Assembly (NCBI GenBank): GCA_937863435.1 | Contig: CALMES010000106.1 | Location: 1 to 64,000, forward strand | Direction: 5' to 3' | DNA length: 64,000 nucleotides | DNA from: an uncultured Candidatus Peregrinibacteria bacterium | Lineage (GTDB): Bacteria > Patescibacteriota > Gracilibacteria > Peribacterales > Peribacteraceae | In this document: positions 49,661 to 56,866 of the stretch, in pieces | How positions within the stretch are numbered: position 1 is the first letter of the stretch | How the letters are laid out: each line of letters begins with the position of its first letter | Notes under the pieces: model-generated | Databases searched by the model: none | What the model was told of the DNA's origin: nothing | The model's input: only the letters and a program-made list of their open reading frames with translations | Program-made: the position numbers and the translations under genes

Positions 49661-50122
49661 AGTATAAGTAGCAGCTAAAGCTAAAACAAGAAAAAGGGCG
49701 GAGAAAATAGTACCGTTTTTCTTTTCGTATGATCTCTGACCTGCTTTAGTGGCAGCTTCCTGAATAACATCAGCAGTTTCAAGCAGATAATAGTAAAGTG
49801 AGGAAATCTTTCCATCTTTTGCTTGATCGATGTCATATCGAAGATCAATAGCGCCGCCTTTAAGAACTCTTGGTCGAATGGTGGCAAGGGAAACCGTAAG
49901 AGATACAAGTAATAAAGCGCCGGCAACTATGACAACTATAATTGGAAATTTTACTGTCACTAGCAAGGAAAGGAATGATCCTGAAAATCCTATAAGAGCG
50001 AGATTGTACTGATTAATTCGTTCAATCATCTGTAGCTCCTCATCGCGCCGTTTTTCCGCCAATCGAATCATCTCGCGCAGAACCTCGATATCTTCGGCCG
50101 TGTGATGTTGGTGCAGAGACAT
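49640..50122 (-). CDS. Small three-TM membrane protein
   Basis: A 160-residue protein: a charged helical N-terminus likely to form a coiled coil (residues 9-38), a membrane hairpin (IGFSGSFLSLLVTVKF and IIVVIVAGALLLVSLTVSL, residues about 45-85), a soluble loop with YDIDQAKDGKISSLYYYLLE, and a C-terminal membrane helix (ALFLVLALAATYTLYII). Family not recognised. The start ATG 50122 avoids an unlikely hydrophobic extension. It ends within the tandem hairpin array. Confidence 0.65.
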   Translation of the reverse strand: MSLHQHHTAEDIEVLREMIRLAEKRRDEELQMIERINQYNLALIGFSGSFLSLLVTVKFPIIVVIVAGALLLVSLTVSLATIRPRVLKGGAIDLRYDIDQAKDGKISSLYYYLLETADVIQEAATKAGQRSYEKKNGTIFSALFLVLALAATYTLYIIYA

Positions 50123-50157
50123 TGGGAGAGATTCTATCATCACATGGATTACGATCA

Positions 50158-50207
50158 ATCAAGAACGCAGCAGCGAGCCATGGCTCGCTGCTGCGGAGAT
50201 TCTTGAT
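50158..50207. terminator. Large perfect hairpin between dnaK and gene 49640
   Basis: ATCAAGAACGCAGCAGCGAG, centre CCATGG, CTCGCTGCTGCGGAGATTC then TTGAT. A GC-rich stem of at least 13 pairs. The T tract is weak, so it may be a transcription barrier or a repeat and not a classic terminator. Confidence 0.55.
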
Positions 50208-50213
50208 GATGTT

Positions 50214-50241
50214 CCGCGAGGTTATGGAACCTCGCCTGCGG
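50214..50241 (-). terminator. Hairpin after dnaK
   Basis: GCGAGGTT, loop, AACCTCGC, flanked by CCGCAGG/CCGCGG-like bases, directly after the dnaK stop. The T run lies on the dnaK side only. Confidence 0.5.
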
Positions 50242-50242
50242 A

Positions 50243-52159
50243 TTATTTTTCATCCGCCTTATCTTTCTCATCCACGACCTCGGCATCGACGACTTTTTCA
50301 TCTTTCTTGTTGCTCTTCTCGCCTGCCTTGGCGGCTTCGGCTTCTTTCTTCTGTGCTTCCTCGTAAATCAATTTTCCAATTTCTTGTGCTGCCACCCCTG
50401 TTTCTTCTGTGAGCTTCTTGATTTCTTCGGTTGTCGCATCTTCTTTCTTAAGTAAGTCGCGCAGCGCGTTCATCTTTTCGTTTACCTTCTTCTTGGTGTC
50501 ATCATTGATCTTGGCATCGTGCTCGCGCATTTGCTTGTCGAGCGAGAAGATCAGGCTGTCTGCCGTATTGCGCGCTTCGATCAGCTCTTTCTTCTTTTTG
50601 TCGGCATCGGCGTTCACTTCGGCATCTTTCTTCATGCGTTCGACCTCTTCCTTTGAAAGGCCTGTCGAACCTTGGATGCTGATGTGCTGCTCTTTGCCTG
50701 TGCCTTTATCCTTGGCTTTGACATGCAGAAGTCCGTTGGTATCGATATCGAATGTGACTTCCACCTGCGGCATGCCCATTGGAGCAGGCAAAATACCATC
50801 CAGGACGAAGCGCCCGAGTGACTTATTGTCTACCGCCATCTCACGTTCACCTTGCACAACGTTGATTTCAACTGATGTCTGATTGTCGGCAGCAGTAGAG
50901 AAAACCTGGCTGCGTGATGTAGGGATCTTCATGTTACGCTCGATGATTTTCGTCGAGATGCCTCCCTTGGTTTCGATACCGACCGAGAGTGGAATGACAT
51001 CGACGATCGTAATATCGCGATTGATATCGCCACCGATCTGTCCGGCCTGAATGGCAGCACCGATAGCCACAACTTCGTCCGGGTTTACTCCTTTGTGTGG
51101 CTCCTTGCCAAACAGTTCTTTTACTTTGGCCTGAACGGCTGGCATGCGTGTCATACCTCCGACGAGCACTACTTCATCGATCTGGTCCTTGGTGTAACCT
51201 GCATCTTTGAGTGCGTTCAAACAAGGCTTAGCTGTGCGTTCAATCAAATCCGAAACCAGTGCTTCCAGTTTCGAACGTGCCAGTTTGACGGTCAGATGCT
51301 TTGGACCTGTGGCATCCGCTGTGATAAACGGCAGGTTGATTTCGGTTTCGTTGGCAGAGCTCAATTCAATCTTGGCTTTTTCAGCAGCTTCCTTGAGACG
51401 CTGGAGCGCAATTTTATCATTCGATAAATCAATTCCCTGATCCTTCTTGAATTCGGCGAGTAACCAGTCGACAATTGTCTGATCAAAGTCATCACCACCC
51501 AAATGTGTATCACCATTGGTCGACTGCACTTCAAAGTGTCCGTCACCGGAAATTTCGAGCACCGTCACGTCGAACGTACCGCCACCCAAGTCGTAGACAA
51601 TCACCTTCTCTTCCTTCTTCTTGTCGAGTCCGTACGCGAGTGTAGCTGCAGTCGGTTCGTTGATAATACGCACGACTTCCAGTCCCGCGATTTCGCCAGC
51701 CTCTTTTGTAGCCTGACGCTGGTTATCATCGAAATACGCCGGAACCGTGATCACCGCCTTTGTAACCGGCTGACCCAAAAAGGCTTCGGCATCTTTCTTG
51801 AGCTTCATCAGCACTTTGGCGCTTACCTCCTGCGGAAACATGTCTTTGCCGTTGGCATTGATGACTGCGCGGCCTTCCTTGCCTGCTTTCACTTCGTACG
51901 GAACCATTTTGGCGTCCTTTTCGACTTCCTCGAAACGGTGACCGACGAAACGTTTGGCGGAGTAAATGGTATTTTTTGGATTCGTGACTGCCTGACGCTT
52001 GGCGGCGATTCCGACAAGAACATCATTGTCCTTAAAGGCGACAATGGACGGCGTGGTGTTGTTGCCTTCGGCATTGGGGATCACCTGTGGCTCCCCTCCT
52101 TCGATAACGGCCACACACGAGTTGGTTGTGCCGAGGTCGATTCCGATTATTTTTGACAT
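50243..52159 (-). CDS. dnaK: Chaperone protein DnaK (Hsp70)
   Basis: ATP-dependent chaperone. The 638-residue protein starts [20 protein letters not shown], has the phosphate-2 motif [17 protein letters not shown], the adenosine motif [14 protein letters not shown], the linker [10 protein letters not shown], and an acidic Lys/Glu-rich tail ([21 protein letters not shown]). Start ATG 52159 is fixed by the conserved N-terminus. It is a single gene: grpE and dnaJ do not adjoin. Upstream lies a CIRCE operator overlapping the promoter, so HrcA control of heat-shock expression is expected. Confidence 0.98.
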   Translation of the reverse strand: MSKIIGIDLGTTNSCVAVIEGGEPQVIPNAEGNNTTPSIVAFKDNDVLVGIAAKRQAVTNPKNTIYSAKRFVGHRFEEVEKDAKMVPYEVKAGKEGRAVINANGKDMFPQEVSAKVLMKLKKDAEAFLGQPVTKAVITVPAYFDDNQRQATKEAGEIAGLEVVRIINEPTAATLAYGLDKKKEEKVIVYDLGGGTFDVTVLEISGDGHFEVQSTNGDTHLGGDDFDQTIVDWLLAEFKKDQGIDLSNDKIALQRLKEAAEKAKIELSSANETEINLPFITADATGPKHLTVKLARSKLEALVSDLIERTAKPCLNALKDAGYTKDQIDEVVLVGGMTRMPAVQAKVKELFGKEPHKGVNPDEVVAIGAAIQAGQIGGDINRDITIVDVIPLSVGIETKGGISTKIIERNMKIPTSRSQVFSTAADNQTSVEINVVQGEREMAVDNKSLGRFVLDGILPAPMGMPQVEVTFDIDTNGLLHVKAKDKGTGKEQHISIQGSTGLSKEEVERMKKDAEVNADADKKKKELIEARNTADSLIFSLDKQMREHDAKINDDTKKKVNEKMNALRDLLKKEDATTEEIKKLTEETGVAAQEIGKLIYEEAQKKEAEAAKAGEKSNKKDEKVVDAEVVDEKDKADEK

Positions 52160-52166
52160 AAAAATA

Positions 52167-52202
52167 AAATGTAAGAATGTACAATTGACAATGTACAATG
52201 AT
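52167..52202. repeat. Period-7 repeat arm (TGTACAA/TTGACAA word) in the dnaK leader
   Basis: TGTACAA TTGACAA TGTACAA TG between the dnaK start and the CIRCE element. Same word family as 10862-10966, and complementary to the arm at 52677-52709. Confidence 0.7.
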
Positions 52203-52207
52203 GTAAA

Positions 52208-52249
52208 TTAGCACTCGTGATTATAGAGTGCTAGGTATTGATTGGTCAA
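52208..52249 (-). promoter_or_regulatory. CIRCE operator and dnaK promoter
   Basis: TTAGCACTC (52208-52216), nine bases, GAGTGCTAG (52226-52234): 17 of 18 positions of the CIRCE consensus. On minus the -10 TATAAT (52220-52225) lies inside the CIRCE spacer and the -35 TTGACC (52244-52249) is 18 bases upstream, so HrcA binding would block RNA polymerase directly. Confidence 0.9.
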
Positions 52250-52267
52250 GATAAGAATTGAATTTAT

Positions 52268-52302
52268 ATGAATGTACAATGTTTGTTTAACAATGTACAA
52301 TT
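52268..52302. repeat. Period-7 repeat arm before the four-helix-bundle gene
   Basis: TGAATGTACAATG, TTTGTTTAACAATGTACAATT: words of the TGTACAA family. With 52677-52709 it brackets the gene 52309-52671. Confidence 0.6.
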
Positions 52303-52308
52303 AGCCAG

Positions 52309-52671
52309 ATGAAAGAAAGGCCCAATCCAGTGCGGGAAAAATCGTATGAGTTTGCATTAAAAATTATCCCGTTTTGTCGTGACTTAATGGAGAGAAAGAA
52401 GGAATACATTCTCTCTAGACAATTGCTCAGGTCTGGCACAAGTATTGGGGCAAATGTCGAAGAAGGAGTCAATGCCCAAAGTAAGAAAGATTTTGCCAAT
52501 AAAATGAGCATTGCATTAAAAGAATCGTACGAAAGCCGATATTGGCTTTCGCTCATCCGTGATAGCAGGTTGGCGACACAAAACGAAATCGGGAATTTAT
52601 TGATGAATGTTCAGGAGCTAATTGCATTACTTACTGCTATTCTAAAGTCAGCCAGGAGTTCGATCTCCTAA
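52309..52671 (+). CDS. Four-helix-bundle protein (23S rRNA IVS-type)
   Basis: A 120-residue helical protein of the family first seen encoded in 23S rRNA intervening sequences. Hallmarks: KSYEFALKIIPFCRDL, LSRQLLRSGTSIGANVEEG and FANKMSIALKESYESRYWLSLI, then a last helix ending LLTAILKSAR. Function unknown; members are often mobile or located in odd places. Its gene is bracketed by complementary period-7 arms (52268-52302 and 52677-52709) as if carried by or inserted into the hairpin. AT-rich compared with dnaK and obgE. Confidence 0.9.
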   Translation: MKERPNPVREKSYEFALKIIPFCRDLMERKKEYILSRQLLRSGTSIGANVEEGVNAQSKKDFANKMSIALKESYESRYWLSLIRDSRLATQNEIGNLLMNVQELIALLTAILKSARSSIS

Positions 52672-52676
52672 AACTC

Positions 52677-52709
52677 ATTGTACATTGTCAATTGTACATT
52701 TTTCATTTC
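52677..52709. repeat. Period-7 repeat arm (CATTGTA word) before obgE
   Basis: CATTGTA CATTGTC AATTGTA CATTTTT CATTT; the complement of the TGTACAA-type arms at 52167 and 52268. Confidence 0.7.
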
Positions 52710-52714
52710 TTCTT

Positions 52715-54019
52715 ATGTTTATAGACGAAGCAATCATCGATGTCACAGGCGGTCGCGGCGGCGATGGCTGTGTTGCGTGGCGACGGGAAAAATATGTGCC
52801 AAACGGTGGACCGGATGGTGGCGATGGCGGGCGCGGTGGCAACATCGTGCTCATGGCAGACCCAAACAGCGATACGCTCAGCAACTTCGCCAGTGCCAAA
52901 CGATTTAAGGCTGCCAATGGCGAGAAGGGACTCGGTAAAAGTTGTAACGGAAAAGGCGCCGAAGACACCATTCTGTCTGTTCCGCCCGGCACGATTGTCA
53001 CGCGTTTCGATCCCGATACTATTGATGCACCAGGTGAACTTCTGGCCGATTTGCGTCAGAACGGTCAGACAGTCGTCGTCGCACGCGGCGGGAAAGGCGG
53101 CTTTGGAAACGCGCACTTTAAATCTTCCATTCGTCAGGCACCGGATTTTGCCGAACTTGGGGAACCTGGCCAGACGCAGCATGTCAAACTGGAACTCAAG
53201 CTCGTTGCCGATGTCGGCATTATCGGGTTTCCGAGTGTGGGGAAATCATCACTCATCGCCACTATATCCTCGGCTAAGCCGAAGATTGCGGCGTACGAAT
53301 TCACCACACTTGTGCCAAACCTCGGCGTTGTGAAAGTGTTCGGCCGCGAATTTGTGATGTGCGATGTGCCAGGAATCATCGAAGGTGCATCCGAAGGCAA
53401 AGGCCTTGGCGACCAGTTCCTCAAGCACATAGAGCGCTGCGGTATTCTCGTGCATATACTCGATATCAACAGACCCGATATTGTGCAGGATTACAAAACC
53501 ATCAGAAATGAACTCAAAGCCTACTCCCCTGCCCTCGCCAAGAAAAAAGAGATTGTCGTGCTTAATAAGATCGATCTTGTGGCCGGTGATGCCAAGCCGT
53601 TCATCGATGAGCTGAAAAAGGCCAAGATCAAGGTGTCGGCGGCCATCTCCACGTCTACCACACAAGGCATTCAGGATCTCATGAAGCTGCTTCTTCCGCT
53701 CGTGCTCAAGGCTAAAGAACAGCGCGAACTGGAATACACCGAACAGGCATCGGGCGATACACTCCCGGTTTTGCGTCCGCATCTGGAGTCTGATCTCATG
53801 GGTGTGTATCGCATCGAGCGCAAGGACAAACGCATCATTATTAAGGGTCGTCGCCTGGAACAATTTACGAGTATGACGAACTTTGGCAGCACATCGGCGG
53901 TCAACCGATTTGTCGATGTGGTTGAGCGCACCGGACTGCTGAAAGCGATCAACAAAGTGCGTACCGACAACGAAAAAGTGTACATCGGCAAAACGAGAGT
54001 CGATGAGCAGCTCTTCTAG
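52715..54019 (+). CDS. obgE: GTPase ObgE/CgtA
   Basis: Ribosome-assembly and stress GTPase. N-terminal Obg domain with glycine-rich turns (GGRGGDGCVAWRREKYV, GGDGGRGGNIVL), GTPase with G1 GFPSVGKSSLI, switch region YEFTTLVPNLG, G3 DVPGIIEGA and G4 NKID, and a C-terminal OCT-like domain of about 100 residues. 434 residues. Start ATG 52715 opens on the conserved FIDEAIIDV strand, preceded by a pyrimidine-rich leader. Confidence 0.96.
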   Translation: MFIDEAIIDVTGGRGGDGCVAWRREKYVPNGGPDGGDGGRGGNIVLMADPNSDTLSNFASAKRFKAANGEKGLGKSCNGKGAEDTILSVPPGTIVTRFDPDTIDAPGELLADLRQNGQTVVVARGGKGGFGNAHFKSSIRQAPDFAELGEPGQTQHVKLELKLVADVGIIGFPSVGKSSLIATISSAKPKIAAYEFTTLVPNLGVVKVFGREFVMCDVPGIIEGASEGKGLGDQFLKHIERCGILVHILDINRPDIVQDYKTIRNELKAYSPALAKKKEIVVLNKIDLVAGDAKPFIDELKKAKIKVSAAISTSTTQGIQDLMKLLLPLVLKAKEQRELEYTEQASGDTLPVLRPHLESDLMGVYRIERKDKRIIIKGRRLEQFTSMTNFGSTSAVNRFVDVVERTGLLKAINKVRTDNEKVYIGKTRVDEQLF

Positions 54020-54049
54020 TGCTATGCTTTCGGTCATCACGCTGATCGT

Positions 54050-55480
54050 ATGCACGTCACTCCGTTTTTGACTGTCTCGCCGAGTTTTACGACATTGTCG
54101 TTCTGGTTTTTACTCGCGTGCTGCTACGCAGTGTACTTTGTGGTGCATCGGCAGGTGATGCTGCGCAATATTTTTTTGTTGTTGATCAGTTATGGCTTTG
54201 CGATTGTGTGGGATTGGCATGTGCCGATAGTGTTGTGTATCTGTACGGTGACGAGTTACTTCCTGGCATTGTTACTGCATCGCACTCGTTCTGTGCGGAA
54301 GAAAAAATTCACTCTCTCTGTCTCGATTACCGGTTACATCGGTGTGCTGATGTACTGCAAATACATGGGCTTCTTTCTGGAAAATCTGAATGTATTTTTG
54401 CGGTCCATAGGCTGGCCGTCGGTTGTATGGGGCATGAGTATTTTTTTGCCACTGGGACTTTCTTTCTACACGTTTTCCATCATCAGTTATCTCGCAGACG
54501 TTTATCGCGGCACACAGCAGCCGACAAAAGATTTTCTGGCCTACGCACTCTTTCTTGCGTTCTTCGCCAAGTACATCGCCGGTCCCATCGAGCGCGCAGG
54601 GCATTTATTGCCTCAGTTTCAGAATGTGCAAAAAATCAGCATGCAACATATTTCGACAGGTGTGATACTCATTGTGTGGGGATTGGTGCAGAAAGTTATT
54701 ATCGCGGACAATGCAGCTGTGTACGCATCGTATTCACTCCTTACGCCAGGTAACATCAGTGCCAATTCACTCACGATTCTTCTGGCTTTACCGTTGCAGA
54801 TTTACGCCGATTTTTCGGGCTACAGCGACATTGCCAGAGGAATTGCATCGCTGTTTGGATTCACGCTCGTCAAGAATTTCAATCTGCCGTATCTGGCTCT
54901 ATCTCCGACGGATTTCTGGCGTCGGTGGCACATTTCTCTTTCGCAGTGGTGTCGCGATTACATCTACATTCCGCTTGGGGGTAATCGATTGGGATTTCTG
55001 TTTACCCTGCGCAACCTGTTTCTCACCATGCTGGTAGTCGGGCTGTGGCATGGTGCCAGCTGGAACTTTATCGCCTGGGGTGCATATCATGGCATTCTTT
55101 CCTGCCTGTATCTCCTGGCCGAAAGATATGCATCTCCCGATGCCGGCTACGTAAAATTTTTCCGCATTCCGCTTGTTTCCGGCATGGTATGGTTCGGTTT
55201 GGTGTGCATCAGCTGGATTATTTTTCAAACGTACTCGCCTGAGCCGTTCTGGCATGTACTTTTCCTCCTGCGGCCGACTGGTGGCAAATTCTTTCTGCTT
55301 ACACTGCTCTGCTGGATTCCGATCTTCAGCATTCATGCATGGGCTCAATATGCCAAAAAGCGTACACGGTCTGCTTCTGCCTCGCCGCTGCTGCGTATGA
55401 CCTTTGTTCTGGCATGTTTGTACGTTCTCATTTTCCTGGCCCCGTTTCGGCAGTTTGATTTTGTCTACAAGCAATTCTGA
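54050..55480 (+). CDS. MBOAT-family O-acyltransferase (AlgI/DltB-like)
   Basis: Membrane-bound acyltransferase of 476 residues with about 11 membrane segments. Family markers: LPLGLSFYTFSIISYLADVYRG, the FFAKYIAGPIER block, FWRRWHISLSQWCRDYIYIPLGG and the catalytic His in LWHGASWNF (about residue 333). Members move acyl groups from a cytoplasmic donor across the membrane onto alginate, teichoic acid or other polymers. The next gene overlaps its stop (TGATG) and encodes an SGNH-type partner, which is the classical pairing for O-acetylation. Polymer unknown. Confidence 0.93.
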   Translation: MHVTPFLTVSPSFTTLSFWFLLACCYAVYFVVHRQVMLRNIFLLLISYGFAIVWDWHVPIVLCICTVTSYFLALLLHRTRSVRKKKFTLSVSITGYIGVLMYCKYMGFFLENLNVFLRSIGWPSVVWGMSIFLPLGLSFYTFSIISYLADVYRGTQQPTKDFLAYALFLAFFAKYIAGPIERAGHLLPQFQNVQKISMQHISTGVILIVWGLVQKVIIADNAAVYASYSLLTPGNISANSLTILLALPLQIYADFSGYSDIARGIASLFGFTLVKNFNLPYLALSPTDFWRRWHISLSQWCRDYIYIPLGGNRLGFLFTLRNLFLTMLVVGLWHGASWNFIAWGAYHGILSCLYLLAERYASPDAGYVKFFRIPLVSGMVWFGLVCISWIIFQTYSPEPFWHVLFLLRPTGGKFFLLTLLCWIPIFSIHAWAQYAKKRTRSASASPLLRMTFVLACLYVLIFLAPFRQFDFVYKQF

Positions 55481-56463
55481 TGACACGCGCCTCATTTCTC
55501 TGCCGGCTGCTTTGTCTGCTTGTTGCCTGCATGATTATTGAAGGACTGTTTGCGTTTGTGTACAGACAATTACCGTACGAGAAAGCCGAGGACCTCCGCC
55601 TGATACAGCGTACGGAAAAAATGCAAGATCCCACTGCGTACGATTTACTGATTCTCGGTGATTCAACAGCGATGCAAGGAATGAATCCGCGTGTTATCGA
55701 ACAACAAACAGGTTTCTCCGCCTACAATGTTGCGACGTATCGCAATATAGCTGCTTTTACCGATCCCATTTTACTCGAGCGGTATTTGCAGCATCATCCG
55801 CACCCGAAAGCGATTCTTGTCGGACGGAGTATTACGATGTGGCAACAGCCCCAGCAACTAGATACTGTCTGGGAATATTTTTTCAATGCCAACGTGCTCG
55901 ATGCAGCACTGCCATCTTTTCCGTTCGGACTGGAGGCAAAGCTCAAGATCCACCTGTCGGTCGTATCGCAGGTATTTCGCAACTGGCATTCATTCCGTCG
56001 TCGGGTAACGGGAAAACATCAGGAACAACAGGTGGTGACGGACACGATGCGGACAATTGAATCTCATAAAGGCCAGCGGGTTTCAACAGGCTCTTCTTTG
56101 TCTGGCGTTACAAGCGATGTGCTGCGGGACGATTTTTACACATTCCCGGTGGAAAATACGATTCTTCTTTCGTACCTCTGTACGCAGGCAGTCGAGAATA
56201 CTATTCCGTTGTTTATGGTTACTCCGCCGCATGCGCCGGCAGACGGCTACACCAAGGATACTGACCCTTTTCCTACGGCGTACGACGGATATATTGAGCG
56301 AGTGCTTTCTTTTACTGATGCGCGTTCTGCATATTGTCATTATCTGCGGAGCCCCGCTTTTGCCCGGCCATCAGAACTTTCGGATGGTCTGCACTTAAAC
56401 CAAACGGGCTCGATTCTCTATTCGGCCTATTTGGGCAGAGCGCTGAAAGAACTGCTCCGCTAA
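55480..56463 (+). CDS. SGNH/AlgJ-X-like exported hydrolase or acyltransferase
   Basis: A 327-residue protein with an N-terminal membrane anchor (residues about 7-27) and an extracytoplasmic SGNH-like fold: block I LLILGDSTAMQGM (Ser62 in GDS) and block V DGLHLNQTGS (Asp and His near 301-304). The G and N blocks are less clear. Paired with an MBOAT protein such enzymes complete O-acetylation of a surface glycan. Start ATG 55480 lies inside the MBOAT stop codon, so the two are translationally coupled. Confidence 0.85.
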   Translation: MTRASFLCRLLCLLVACMIIEGLFAFVYRQLPYEKAEDLRLIQRTEKMQDPTAYDLLILGDSTAMQGMNPRVIEQQTGFSAYNVATYRNIAAFTDPILLERYLQHHPHPKAILVGRSITMWQQPQQLDTVWEYFFNANVLDAALPSFPFGLEAKLKIHLSVVSQVFRNWHSFRRRVTGKHQEQQVVTDTMRTIESHKGQRVSTGSSLSGVTSDVLRDDFYTFPVENTILLSYLCTQAVENTIPLFMVTPPHAPADGYTKDTDPFPTAYDGYIERVLSFTDARSAYCHYLRSPAFARPSELSDGLHLNQTGSILYSAYLGRALKELLR

Positions 56464-56542
56464 AAATCTTGCGGTGTATCTACACGGCTTGCCAGCAAGG
56501 TGGAAACGGGTTGAGAAAACTTTTTACGATGCCATACCGGTC

Positions 56543-56548
56543 TATACT
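56543..56548 (+). promoter_or_regulatory. -10 box (TATACT), predicted leaderless
   Basis: TATACT with 7 bases before ATG 56556. The -35 is not convincing. Confidence 0.4.
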
Positions 56549-56555
56549 GTGTCTT

Positions 56556-56864
56556 ATGGATCATCCATGGTGGGTTCGTGTCGGCTTGGTACTCTTTGCC
56601 GTTCTGCTGCTGTTTTACGGCTTCTATTGGTTTTCCAATATGATCTGTCGTTCGTCCGTGCGCTACTGCACCGCTACCGTTGACTGCCCGGCGGCAAGTG
56701 CGTGCGTGGATTATGGCAGCGAATCGATTTGTGCACCCGAATATTGTGCCGATCGCAAGGACTGGTCCTCCATTCCGATGCAGGCGCATCATATTCTGCA
56801 AATTGCGCTGTTTCAGGTAGCGAGAATGACGTCGCTGTTTGCCGGTTTCTTGGTATCGCACTGA
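56556..56864 (+). CDS. Small single-pass membrane protein
   Basis: A 102-residue protein with one membrane segment (VGLVLFAVLLLFYGFYWF, residues about 8-25), a Cys-rich middle (MICRSSVRYCTATVDCPAAS, then ACVDYGSESICAPEYC) suggesting three disulfides, and a helical hydrophobic end. Function unknown. ATG 56529 would add nine residues. It is convergent with the TMTC-like gene, which begins only 2 bases beyond its stop. Confidence 0.6.
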   Translation: MDHPWWVRVGLVLFAVLLLFYGFYWFSNMICRSSVRYCTATVDCPAASACVDYGSESICAPEYCADRKDWSSIPMQAHHILQIALFQVARMTSLFAGFLVSH

Positions 56865-56866
56865 TG

